Assembly: GCF_013426205.1 (NCBI RefSeq)
Contig: NC_089422.1
Span: 1,674,001-1,738,000, forward strand
DNA length: 64,000 nucleotides
Direction: 5' to 3'
Source of the DNA: Metarhizium brunneum
Taxonomy: Eukaryota > Ascomycota > Sordariomycetes > Hypocreales > Clavicipitaceae
Made by a program: the position numbers and the translations under genes
Shown here: positions 32,024 to 43,612 of the stretch, in pieces
Numbering within the stretch: position 1 is the first letter of the stretch
How the letters are laid out: each line of letters begins with the position of its first letter
The notes under the pieces: generated by a model
The model's database searches: none
Told to the model about the DNA's origin: nothing
What the model saw: the letters and a program-made list of their open reading frames with translations, nothing else

Positions 32024-35000
32024 ATGGATGGCACTACTGCCAGCAGCGGCGGTCTTCGGGTCGGCAAACTGCTGCCAAAGGGTCTATCAGCGAAGAGGAG
32101 GCGCAGAAAGGACAAGAATGGACGGGACTCGGAGGCATCGGGCGCAGATGATGACACACGCAGCACGAGCGCACACAGCAGCCAGCGGCGTTTCAAGCGC
32201 GAGCTGACCCTCGAGAGTGACGATGCCAACTCAACCAACATTGCTGACGACGACGACGAGATGGACGACCGCAGCTTTGGGTCCTTTGAGTCTGGCGCAG
32301 ATCCGGAGACTGCCGACCGGTATGTTACATCATTTCCATCTATCCTTGATATCTTTGTTCTATTCTATCCTTCCCCTTGCCCCGAATACAGTACGACAGT
32401 CTTTCTGTTTTAAGCTCTGAAACAAAAGCTTGGATGGGTGGTCGCGCCAGTTTCCTCCACTCGACCCCCCACCGCACACTGTGCATATGACAATAGCAGC
32501 CATAGTGCTCGTCTGAACCTGTCTCTACAGCCATCTAAAGCCTCACGTTTCTCTTAAGATTCTGTCGTCCTACTGTGCTTTTAGCACGCCCTTTCTGCCA
32601 GCTCCAACCCTCCATACGAGCATTTTCCGCATGCGAAACTGTTGTGCTACCAATAAACAAAACGTCTGCCTAACAAGCTGAACAGTGGAAGACCCGCATC
32701 CAGCTCTGCTCCAGCTCGACCCGCCACAATATCTGCCCACCCGTCCCTGATCGGCTACTTGACAACGTCATCCCCCGTGGTCCAGACACAACACCTTGAC
32801 TCGCGGTCTCACTTCCTATCCTCCTCTCAAGCCCGCGGCTATTCCAGCGGCAGTAGCGATAAGTCCTTGTCGCCAGAAAAGCCATCTAAAGCAAAGGGCG
32901 TTCCCGGCTTTCAGAACTCGATCCCGGAACCTCCTGCGCCAGCCAAAATAGCTTCCGCCGACCGAAAGGGCAGGGCATCGACACCCCGAATTGAAACCAA
33001 CCCTCCCCGTACGCCACCTCAAGACGATAAACCTGCTCCCGTTATTGTCAACACCCCTCCGACTCCAACAGACCGAGCTGATCATTCACAATTCGCAACG
33101 TCTCCGGACGGCAGGCCGTCAACGAATGGGGCCGACCCTAAACTGAGAGCTGATGGAAGTGCTGCTGCGTCAAATATGAACATCCATAGGAGAAGCAAAT
33201 CTGGTTCTGCAGCAATCGGTCCTAGCAAGCTCTCTCATATTACAGCGGCGCCATTGACACCTACTGACGAGACTGGCGGAGAGACCACCCCAAGTGCCAC
33301 TGGGTTCTTTTCGTCCATGATATCTGCCGCTCAAAACGCAGCTACCTCAATTAGCAATACGATACCCAGCACGGGACTCGGCATTGGAAGCAATAAAACC
33401 CGGAACGGCACACCAAAGTCTTTGAATTCCCCTGCCGCTAGCCAAACAACCTTGAACTCGCAACCTGCACCTGAACCAGAGCCGCGTATCGAAGACACAA
33501 TGGATCGGAAAGAGTCTGCAGTTCGAACACTGGGGTCTGGGGACCTCAGCCTTAGCCAACTCGGTCTTCCTGAATCTTCAATTACCTCTCCCGCGAGCGC
33601 CAGATTTGCTGATGTTGCCGACACCAGAACGAGATCAGAATCTGCTCCAACTGAGCCTCAAACCTCAGCCACGGACGTACTTCCAGCAGAATCATCGAGC
33701 CGGCCACGCTCCTTGGCCGAACCTGCCAGCGGGGATCAGACCCCCCCGCAGACGGACCTTTCAGACCTCAAAGGGCCAGTTCAACGGTCGTCCAGCCTCA
33801 GGAGTGCAATGAAACCTCACAGGAAGAGGGGAAGCTCAGCAACAACCGGAGGAACCATAGCTGCGGCTATTACATCTGCCACGAATGCTGCTCTTCCCAC
33901 CAGCGGCGGTATAGGGGCACCCAAGTTGACCGGATTCGCGATTGCCAGCAAGAAGCGAAACCGCGATTTTCATAATCTCTTCAAGAGTGTACCCGATGAT
34001 GACTATCTAATTGAAGATTATAGCTGCGCTCTTCAACGAGAGATCCTAGCCCATGGCCGATTATATGTGTCTGAGGGTCACCTTTGCTTCAGCAGTAATA
34101 TTCTCGGCTGGACAACAACGTTGGTCATGAGCTTTGACGAAATCGTATCTGTGGAGAAGCGAAGCACCGCTCTTGTATTCAAAAATGGCCTGATGATATC
34201 AACACTTCACGCCAAACATATTTTTGCCAGTTTTACGAGCAGAGATGCCACATATGATCTTATCGTAAATATTTGGAAATTGGGCCACCCAACTCTACGA
34301 AGCACATTGAACGGTGTTCAGCTAGAAGGGACCGGTGGGGACAAGACGGAAAAGGTGGAGGAACAGCAAGGGGTGATGGAAGAGGAGCCACAAGAGGCGT
34401 CCGGATCCGAAGACGATACAGATGATGATGAAGGCGACGACGAGGAGTTCTATGATGAGGAAGAACACGATGAGGTGCTTGAAACCCAGTCGACAGATAT
34501 GACAGCTGTTGAACCGGATCCAGAGAGGCCGGCAACGCGAAAGGTGTCTGGAATGACTGCTGTAAATGGCGTGGCATCTGAACCGTCCAAAGATGCCTCT
34601 CCACCGCCAGGCGGCGCACCCGATTTTCCTGGCCCCTCCGCTCATGCGCCAACAGACTGCGGCGACTCGACAGCCCATTACGAAAAGGTCCTCGGCGATG
34701 AGATTATTCCCGCTCCTCTTGGGAAGGTGTACAACCTCGTCTTTGGCCCTGGATCTGTCACGTGGATGAATAAGTGGTTGTCGACAGAGCAAAAGTGCAC
34801 CGACATCCAGATGGAGGATAAGAAGGGCCTCACGGCCGATAACAAGAGCCGCACCTTTACGTACATCAAACCACTCAACGGCTCGATCGGCCCGAAGCAA
34901 ACGAAATGTGTTGTAACAGAAACCATTGACCAGATGGACTTGGAGAAGGCTGTAAACCTCAGCGTCTCTACTCAAAATCCAGATGTGCCCTACGGCAACT

Positions 35001-35812
35001 TGTTTACCGTCAAGACGAAGTACTGCTTGTCATGGGCTGAGAACAATGCTACACGCATTCAAATCAACTGCACAGTCGATTGGTCGGGCAAGTGCTGGCT
35101 AAAGGGTATGAATGATTTTTGTATCGTGGCGAATTTGAGTTGCTAATGTGCGCTAGGAACCATTGAGAAGAATGTCAATGATGGACAAGGGCAATACTGC
35201 AAGGAGCTATTTGCGTCGCTCAAGTCGGCAGTTTCGTCCAGGGCTCGATCCGGCACGGCGACGAACGGAATTGTCAAGGGCAAAAAGAAGCTGAAGAGAA
35301 GCAAGGCATTACAGACGGTTGTCGACCTGGAAGCCAGCAAGGGTGGCAAGTCGGACGGCGGGAAACAAAATTGGGGACCGTTGGAACCTGTCCGAAGTAT
35401 ACTGGAGCCATGTGTTGATGTGCTGCAGCCCATACTTACGGGGAACGTCATGTATGGCCTGCTCGTGGGCCTGCTCGTTGCCATGTGGTTTGGTTTTGGG
35501 TCTCCGCCGAAGAACAACGCGCCGTTTGGCCCAGATGTTGGATTTTACAGTCCCAATCGACAAGCGGCCTATGAGGAGATGTGGCGGCGGCAGGATTCTG
35601 AGCTATGGGAATGGCTGGAGGAGCGCGTGGGTATGGAGCGGCTAAGCTCGGATCAGCCCAGCGCGCGAAAACGAGGGATGGAGCACCGGACAGTGGAGGA
35701 TAAGTTGCGAGAGGAGCGGATGGATGAACGCGAGATCCAAGAAGCCATTCGTGTGACGGAGGAAAAGTTGCGGGTACTGCGCGAGGTTATTGGAAAAGGA
35801 AGGCCGAACTAG
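32024..35812 (+). CDS. GRAM-VASt membrane-contact sterol transporter (Lam/Ysp-type)
   Basis: Predicted 1123 aa, three exons (32024-32319, 32686-35105, 35157-35812). The first intron is unusually long (366 bases, GTATGT...CTAACAAGCTGAACAG); the second is 51 bases. Residues 1-500 are polar, Ser/Pro-rich and disordered. A GRAM domain (NRDFHNLFKSVPDDDYLIEDYSCALQ onward) follows, then an acidic linker with DDTDDDEGDDEEF. A VASt/StART-like domain (KVLGDEIIPAPLGKVYNLVFGP to VDWSGKCWLKGTIEKN) holds sterol. One membrane segment (GLLVGLLVAMWFGF) and a C-terminal coiled coil complete the protein. This is the Lam/Ltc (Aster/GRAMD1) architecture: ER-anchored, moving sterol between plasma membrane and ER. 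Splicing of the second intron is needed to keep the VASt end and membrane anchor. Confidence 0.92.
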
Positions 35813-37146
35813 GCGATTGTACCATGGTCATTATCGAAAAGCCCCAGCAGGGAAACACCTATACGGAGCATTCACATTTGTACATTACCAGCTACAGCCC
35901 GTTAGCGACTAGGCGAATTCTATTTTGTGACTGTTGTTTGTTCAATGGATGATGCTCCGAGAGGCGAAGAGGGGAGGATGAGAAGAGGACGAAGACTGTA
36001 CTACGTAGTTTAAACGGCAATCCGGTAATTCGGTACTATGTAGGTGCATGGATGCTTGTGCAAGGGGTCCAGGACGGTTTCAGACGACTCAGCAACTCGT
36101 CCCTAATGCGTGGGACAAGTTGGGTGGAGATTAAGCAAGCGATAGAGTTGGCATTACGGCGGGTAGGGCGTGGAGTGCGCATGGTGGGAACATGAACGGA
36201 GATTAGGCGGGCTCTCATGATGTATGGAGCGACGTCATGGTGAGTGCATTATTCGTTGACAGGCATTACGAGCATCACACATACTTGACATGTAGGCATA
36301 AGGGCAGCCCTATGAGGCGGGACTAATGGACTGCACATGTGGTGAAGAGGGAGAAAAGGGACTAGTCAGGAACGCAACGCAGTTTCAGGGCTGGGCTTCG
36401 CCTCGTCAGATTTGCGGATGCTGCCGAGGACGCGACGATGAGTACGCAAGCTGGCCGAATGTGGAATGAGGGTGGAGATGATGGGTTGCGAAGAAGATGG
36501 GACTGAGCCACGGTCTGGCGGCACTAGCCAGCAGCGGAGGATGCGCGCGAGCGTGAGGGTTGCTGAGGCCTTACTCAGACCTGGACAACATTGGCCGCTG
36601 ACCTTGAGAGTCTGGTCTGGTTGGATTGTCTGGAACCAGTCAATTGAGTCCCGATGACCAGACTGGACCGTTGCATGTTGCAACCAGACTTGAATGAGCT
36701 TGCCGCAGGCTCAGCCCCACTTGACGTATAAAAGTCCAACACGACGGTAGCACGTCCACGTAACGACGGCCCCCTTGGTGGTGGTGTTGTCGTCATCACG
36801 ACATGGAGCCTATTTTGGTATTTCCCTTCCGGAGACAGCAGTTTGGGAATATCAGGATCGTGGTTTGGTTGATGCAACGACCCAAGGCATAAGATGGCAC
36901 GGGCGTCCGCGATGCTGCGCTGGCACGACTCTTGCCTGCATCGCAGCGACCATGTATTTGTGTACGAGACGGCAGGTTTCCTTTGTGTTGAACCGATTGT
37001 ATTAGCATTAGCATCAGCGTCGGCGTCAGCATCAGCGTCAGCATCAGCATACAGTAGCCCTGCTTTGTCTCCAGTCAGTTCGTTTATAAGCGTCGCTTTT
37101 GTTTTTTTGGTCCCATTTGCCCTTTTGTCGTCGAGGGCCAGCGAGC
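35813..37146. other. Intergenic region with a hexamer repeat
   Basis: About 1.3 kb without a gene. The only structure seen is the GCRTCA hexamer array at 37001-37051, in the promoter of the Zn2Cys6 gene. Confidence 0.55.
37001..37051. repeat. Imperfect hexamer microsatellite (GCRTCA)n
   Basis: About eight copies alternating ATTAGC, GCATCA and GCGTCA units. It lies 96 bases upstream of the ATG of the Zn2Cys6 gene, probably in its leader or core promoter, and could vary in length between strains. Confidence 0.8.
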
Positions 37147-38714
37147 ATGGCGCGAAAAGGAATTCCCAAGGTCCGCACCGGCTGTCTGACGTGCAAGTAT
37201 GTACACACCACACGATGCCCCCCCGCGGCGACAGCAGCTAACGTAGCAGTAGAAAACGCAAGGTAAAGTGCGACGAAACACGGCCGGCCTGCAACCGGTG
37301 CACGTCGACGGGCCGGACGTGCGACGGCTACATGCCGCCGCCGCCGGGCTGCATGTCCTGGGACCGGCTTCTCTCGGCGCCGGTGCCGGCATCGCCCAGC
37401 CCGTGCCCCGAGGCGGACGACCTCGAGCTGCGCGGCCTGGCCTTCTACCAGCAAATCGTGGCCCCCGCGCTGTGCGGCCCGCTGGACAGCTCGTTCTGGA
37501 CCAAGCTGGTTGCGCAGATGGTGCACGCCGAGCCCGCGACGAGGCACGCCGTCCTGGCCATAAGCTGGCTGTACGAGAACTTTGGCGACGGCGGCGCCGA
37601 GGAGACGCGCCAAGGGGGCCGGCCGGGCGCCGACGACTTTGCCATCCAGCACTACAACGCCGCCATCTCGCACCTCATCGGGCCGCAGACGTCGTGCCCC
37701 GCGGACATTAACACGGTGCTGCTCGTCTGCATCCTCTTCACGTGCATCGAGTTTCTGCGCGGCGACACGGAGAGCGCCATCAGCCACTCGCAGCACGGCA
37801 TCTCGCTGCTCAACTCGGCCGCCGACATACGGCCCGAGCTGGTGAGGGTGTTTCGCCACCTCGCCATCTTCCCCTACTTCTTTGGCGGCGACGTCTCGAC
37901 GTTTCCGGCGCTGCTGGACGCGCAGCCCGCCGCCGTGGGCGTCGACACCCTCGACGCCGCGCTCGAGTCGCTGGACTGCCTGCTCGCGCGGGCGGTGCGC
38001 CTCGTCCGGGCGACCGACGACCACCGCCTGGGTATGGGCGCGCGCGAGCAGCCCCCGGAGGCGGTGGTTCACGAGAAGCGCTCGCTGGAGGGAGACCTCG
38101 ACGCCTGGTGGTCGGCGCTGGAGGAGCTGCGACGCGGCGGGGACCACCTGGTGTCGGAGCACCACGCTCCGGCGACGCTCCTCGTGCTGGAGATGAGGTG
38201 GCTGGTGTGCAGGATCTGGGCGAGTACGTGCCTGGCGCTCGACGAGACCGTGTACGACGACCACGGGGACGGGTTCGCGCGCATCGTGGACGTGGCGGCG
38301 CGGGCGGAGGCGCTGGCGGGCACGCCGACGCGCCGCGGCAAGTTCATGTTCGTCATGGGCTTCGGCCCGCTGCTGTACTTTGCCGTGGCCAAGTGTCGCT
38401 TCCTGGGGCTGCGGCTCAGGGCGCTGTCGCTGCTGGGGAGGCTGTCGTGCGTGCGGGAGACGCTGTGGGACGCGTCGACCTTGTATGCCACGGGCAAGAG
38501 GATCGTCGAGATTGAGCATGGCATCGGTGAGTTGACGCCGGAGCAGGTCGACGCCGGCGGCGTGGGGATGGATCAGGACGTGCCGCCGGATGAGGCGCGC
38601 GTGAGGGATTCCGCCGTGGAGGATGGCGATGGCGAGGGGGACGCGGCCAAGAGGAGGGTTTGTTTCTTGGTGCTTGGCCGCGAGGGCATCGAGAGGATGT
38701 ACGATTGGGTTTGA
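37147..38714 (+). CDS. Zn2Cys6 fungal-type transcription factor
   Basis: Predicted 503 aa, two exons (37147-37196, 37253-38714). The 56-base intron (GTATGT...GCTAACGTAGCAGTAG) splits the zinc cluster; joining gives CLTCKKRKVKCDETRPACNRC, with Cys at 13, 16, 23, 30, 33 and 40. The remainder is a Fungal_trans_2-type region (for example WTKLVAQMVHAEPATRHAVLAISWLYE, ILFTCIEFLRGD). A nuclear regulator of unknown target. It is strikingly GC-rich, unlike its A/T-rich flanks. No catabolic or biosynthetic cluster adjoins it; the nearest genes are an RTA1 pseudogene and a small secreted protein. Missing the first exon would remove the first two zinc cysteines. Confidence 0.88.
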
Positions 38715-39557
38715 TACTGTAGCACTCTTGTAATTGTAGCTGTTTGCTTTCACTTTCATCTGGGCCGTGGGAAAAACGCCCGGGAGCTGATTGTCTTGGT
38801 TGATCTGGATGGTGGAAACACGGAAGAGCATCGCGGCGAGCGGCAAAAAGTATTTGGATTCATTAGGCACCAGGCTATCATGCTCTATAATCTATTCTAG
38901 TACAGTATATTGTTCTATATCTTCTTACCAGGTAAATATATTCCGTAACGGACTGGTGTATTTTGTCGTCGTGTCTGGGGCCGGTTGTCAAAATGGCCGA
39001 AATGACTATGCTTGAACCCAGAAACACCACGTCGCCAAGACATAATGTGTCCTGGAACCGAGGTCAAGCCAACTTGACGAAAATGAAAACAAAAACTGGA
39101 CACATGTCATGGCAACCTTCTGCATTTGGCGTCAGCCACAGAGCACTTACACATTAACGGTAGCCGTTTACATTAGGCCGCGTTTTTGTACCTGTAAATA
39201 GCACATGGCGCCCTTGCACACCGAATACCATATGAACGGTCCAACTTGCAACCGTAACCGCAGTGCTAAGGGTCCATTCCCTCAATGTGGTTGGCCGGCT
39301 CGGACTTGACGTGTTCCTGCAGATTTGGCCGCGCGATGGCCCAGAAGTCAGGAGAGAAGTGCGACAGCGTGAGTGGGAAGAGTCCGAGGACAGGGGGCGA
39401 ATCGAAGTTGCCAAGTTTGGAATAAGGAGGCATATAAGATGATTTCCTGGGGAATCTCGCCCAGAGGATCCAAGGATCCAACAAGCTCTACCGCCGCTGG
39501 CTCCGTATTGTTGAACCTTCTTCCTTTCCTTCTTTCTTATGGAAAAGACACCGAACA
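38715..39557. other. Intergenic, no gene seen
   Basis: 3' flank of the Zn2Cys6 gene and former promoter of the RTA1-like pseudogene. Nothing recognised. Confidence 0.55.
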
Positions 39558-40767
39558 ATGTTCTTCTTATTTGCCAATTTCATCGCCGCTGTGCCCGCGC
39601 TGGCCGTTCCTTTCACTACAACTGCCTTTGATATAGCCACCCGGGAAACAGCACCAACACCGTCACCGACTTCCGGCCCATTGACGAAAACAGAGTCCGT
39701 GACGCTTTATAGTGTCAGAAATTCTGTCCTCACCATCCCGAGCCAAGCTACTCCCATGGTAGCTGTTCCGCCGTGCGTGCAGACAGCTGTGCCCGACGCG
39801 AAGGGACAAATTGCCCCTGGCGAATGTGGTGCCATATGGAGCTATTACCCTATCTTTTGGGCGGCACTCGCCGTGGCCTGCTTGTTCGGGTTCCTAGTCG
39901 CGGTGCATGTTCTGCAGGCGGCCGTGTTTAAAAAGGTTTGTAAGTGATTCCGACGGGCACTTTGAGAAAATGCAGACCCGACAGCTGACTTTTTTGCAGA
40001 CGTGGTGCTGGGTCATTATCATGGCCACTACCTGGGAGATGACGGCCATAGTATTCCGTACGTTAAGCTCGAGGAGCCGGCAGAGTAGTAGTCTGTATCT
40101 CGGTTTCATGATCTTCGTCCTGCTGGCCCCTACTTGTAAGTTTGGCCCCGAAACAGAAAAGTGACGACCAGCTTGCGCTGACAGGAAGAGTAGGGGTCAA
40201 TGCATTCGTGTATATGGCCATGGGGAGAATGGTATACTACTTCCACACGTCTCGTTCGATACTCGGCATGCCCGCCTCCAATATTGCCGTCCTCTTCGTC
40301 TTCTTCGACATGGCCTCGTTGCAGTTCAGCTGGTTGGCGGAAGCATGGCCGCTTCCATGGCTGCACCGCATGTCAAACAAAGGGCACTACACACATACAT
40401 GCTTGGGATTGGCGTTCAGGAACTCGTCATTGTTGCGTTCGTGGTCCTCTGCATGATATTTCAGGTCCTGTTGTTGAAACTGGAAGGCAGCTGGAAAGAG
40501 ACAAACGCAGGTGTGCCCTCTTCAAGGCAAGCTGGGGACCGTTGCTTCTGGTTTTGTATTTTTCACTCGCCATGATTTCTGTCAGGAATACGTATCGACT
40601 TGCCGAGTTTTCTGGAGGGATTAAAAACAACAGCGCATGGACCACAGGAGGCGTATTTTTACACACCAGAGGCAGGACCCATAATCTCGGGTTCGTTTGG
40701 GCTTGTGTTGAATATTGGATGCTTGTATATATCTCTCTTTGCAGAGCGGCAATCGAGGCACCGATAA
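39558..40767 (+). pseudogene. RTA1-like membrane protein, frameshifted
   Basis: The left part looks intact: signal-like start MFFLFANFIAAVPALAV, Thr/Pro-rich stretch, then membrane segments typical of RTA1 (lipid-translocating exporter-like/7-TM) proteins. Introns 39936-39999 and 40136-40193 join FKK to TWCWVIIM and LLAPT to WVNAFVYMAMGR. After VFFDMAS the family sequence (VQLVGGSMAA) continues in another frame (loss of one base near 40319). A second one-base loss falls near 40510, before ALFKASWGPLLLVLYF, and a one-base gain in the A-run near 40622-40627, before EAYFYTPEAGP. The relic ends at a TAA at 40765. Three shifts in 310 bases argue for a dead gene; assembly error is less likely. Confidence 0.75.
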
Positions 40768-41207
40768 CCGGTCGCCTGTTCGGCTCCATATCGGGGTTTA
40801 TGCCTCATTGCAACCCAGCTGGTCCCTCAATCATGCAACATCGTACGAGATGGATAGTCTGTATATGTCGATTTCCATTTTTTCTCGTAATAGACCCTGC
40901 CCTTGCATACATGTGCTGTACTATACGAATTACTTTTGCGAACGGGCTCATGTAGGCGTTATCAAAACTGGCACTCGGAGATGCATCTACTACTTATTAA
41001 TTATTGACAATATATAATATGATATCAACGTGTCTTGGCGCAAGACCGGCTGAGTAATACTGCGGCATCTCACATTTTTCAGAAATATTTATATACCATT
41101 CAACGTACAAGAGTTCATGTCCGTCTTACCTTTTTCATTACACAAGAAAAGCCTATTACACAGATACTTTCAACGTCTCATCTTTCTGCAAGATTAAATT
41201 ATTGACA
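40768..41207. other. Intergenic, promoter of the micro-exon gene
   Basis: A/T-rich; a TATA-like ATTTATATACC near 41086-41096 precedes the secreted protein ATG by about 115 bases. No gene. Confidence 0.5.
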
Positions 41208-42123
41208 ATGCGTTTCATTACTGCTGCCGTTGTTTCTGCCAGCCTGGCTCTTGGCCAGCAAGACTTGAGCTTGAAGAGCTCATGCGACGATTTGATTAAC
41301 GCGGGACCGTTGAGTCCGAGTCTGCCTTCCACTGTCCCTTGGAAACTACAGGTAAGCGATATGAAAAACAACCCGTTTTAGGAAGAAGTACTAATAGAAG
41401 TAATAAGGGTTGCCTGGCAGTAAGTGCAAAGATGCCAAATCCATATATTTTCTACGAAATTACCTAACAACCTTTCAAGGCACGTGAGTGCACTTCTCAG
41501 CCCGAGAATTGCCGCACTCCTCTGGCCATTCAAGAAAACAGGATTCGGGCGGGAAAGCCTCTGCCTCACAAGGTATGTGTATAGCTGGGAAGAAGGTATA
41601 AAATATCAATTAGTGACACTGAATGAATAGACTGATGATGCCGACGCTTTCTGGGGCCAATTTGGATATGGCAATGTCGAGATGCGCCCGTACAAAGGGG
41701 TTGTCCTTGAGAAATACAACTGCTCTCTGCTTAAAGGTTTTGTTTGTGGGCTGGGATTTGACGGCCAGTACTGCAAACTCATGTTTGCGCAGAAAGCAGT
41801 AAGTAGATTCCAGCGCTATTTTATTGCGGGATTTAAGCTGATTTTAAAATTTACTAGGGCTGCGAAAGTGTAAGCAACTCCGCTTAATACCGACAGACGG
41901 GAAGTTTACTAATACATGTTATAGTATGATCAGTATAACAGTTCCCCGGAACACTCTTCCAAGTGTAAGGAGATTTCGGAGAAGTTTGAGGTAATTAAAG
42001 TATTCCCAATCCGCGGGGCTTTAACAAGTTACTAATATTCAGTAGGACAATTTGGAACGTGAGCATTTTGTAATGCAATGTTCTGGAGCATCTGCCCAGC
42101 CTGTCGTGACTTGGTCTCAGTAG
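41208..42123 (+). CDS. Small secreted cysteine-rich protein with two micro-exons
   Basis: Predicted 190 aa from seven exons: 41208-41351, 41408-41419, 41480-41572, 41631-41798, 41858-41869, 41925-41990, 42046-42123. Signal peptide MRFITAAVVSASLALG, then ten cysteines, including SSCDD, ECTSQPENC, YNCSLL, GFVCGLG and QYCKLM. All six introns are 55-60 bases, GT-AG with branch-like CTAA motifs, and all are phase 0, so every exon is a multiple of three. Exons 2 and 5 are only 12 bases and encode GCLA and GCES. The last acceptor is a tandem CAGTAG; use of the first AG puts a TAG directly after KFE and removes 25 residues. No known family is recognised; size, secretion signal and cysteine content fit an effector-like or surface protein. 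The structure is read by eye and needs transcript support. Confidence 0.7.
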
Positions 42124-43612
42124 ACTAGGCCACGTGTAAAAGCTACTTGTAGATAGTGTGTGGAAAATTTTGACCACACGGCTATACCAGTTAGCTACCT
42201 ACCTAGATACCTATAGGTAGGTAGTTAATTGCTACAGCGTAGCTAACAGCCTACATATGTAACTACATATGTAGTAACATGGCCTTGGAGGCTAGTCACT
42301 TGCCTCGTGACGGGACTTATCACGTGTCATATAATTATATCACTAGCTTTTCAAAGCGTTTCTAGAATAACAAAATCTTAACTTCTAGCCTCGTGGCTGT
42401 TGTATTTGTCTCTCTTCATTTGACTTGTAGCACCTTGTATCTTTTCTAGTGTGGTTCCTCCCTAGTTATACAGACAGGATACAATGTTTATAAAATGTTG
42501 AATGTCAAACGTCTCCATCTCTCTCGGCACGTGTCTGTAAATAGTAAGCTTATATCTTGCTTGAACCAATACGTGCCACTCGGCCTAGCGGAAGAATGCG
42601 AGACCCTGTGGTCAAGGAGCACAGAGTACCTTCTAGGTACCTCGGCAAGTACTAAAGGGAAGTATCTTTTTAGATCGATAACTTATGTCATTCCTGGGTA
42701 TCGCTTCCACCGACCACTGTACCCTGTTCTACATATGTAGTTCCTTGGCAGTCTGAGGATCCGGTGGTGTCCAATGTCTCGTGTTGACTTGCGCCATCCA
42801 AGCCACGGCTACGGCCTCTCCATGGCGCGAGAGTGAGTCCCCCAGAAAACATGGCGTTTCTCCGAGAATCTGGTTCAAAACGCCTCATTACGCACGAGCC
42901 TCGGCGTACGGAGGAGTTATTCCTCAGCATCCGCACTGGTGGCGGACACATAGGACCGAGTCCGACCAACCGTCGGTTCAAGCCCATTGCACAACATCCC
43001 ACAAGATTCGAGCTGTTGAGTGGGAAAAGGGCCAATAAAAATAAAAATAAAAACCTTCAAAAAAGGCGGCAGAAGTTACCCATCTTCTGATAGTACGGGT
43101 ATCGATACCAAGGCAAAGACAAACACATATGCTTACCACAGCCGATGAACACAGCTTCACCTAATGCGGCAGAGCTGTCCCTCCACGCAACTGCAAGCCA
43201 GCCCAGTCATTGATTTGGCGTGACGCATGGCGTTTGTGGATGGCTCGATCCCACATTTTCCCCAGGTTTTCATTTGTTGAGCAGCTACTTATGAGGAGAC
43301 CTGACGGTACTATAAAAACATATAGCCATCAAATTGTTGTAGGTGGAGCAGAAGGAACGGCTCCGTGCCATACATGTATTTAGAAATCTAGATTCCAAGT
43401 TGCGACAAGATGGGAGCCGCACGGAATCGGGATGGTACGGCGGGCTCATAAACATGCCACGTGCATCTCTTTCTCAGCTGGTGAATCCATGCCCAGATCT
43501 ACGAGTCTACCGGACGTTCTTCTGTTGAATTACGCAGTGACTATGGCTCTCTAACTCATCAGCCGAAGCATACCACTTAGCTTCCCAGTGTATTGGCCTC
43601 GTCGAGGTTCCC
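42124..43612. other. Intergenic region, no gene seen
   Basis: Holds short CTACCTACC / GGTAGGTAG inverted motifs at about 42190-42227 and an ACATATGTA repeat near 42255-42275. A TATAAAAA at 43311-43318 lies about 295 bases before the transporter ATG. No gene recognised. Confidence 0.5.

Noticed and set aside
37044..38870. 608-codon open frame opposite the Zn2Cys6 gene
   Set aside because: Arg/Ala/His-rich shadow of a GC-rich gene with no recognisable domain.
42190..42280. Short inverted motifs (CTACCTACC...GGTAGGTAG, ACATATGTA repeats) as a possible MITE
   Set aside because: No clear terminal repeats with target duplication could be delimited; such short motifs also occur near 30920.
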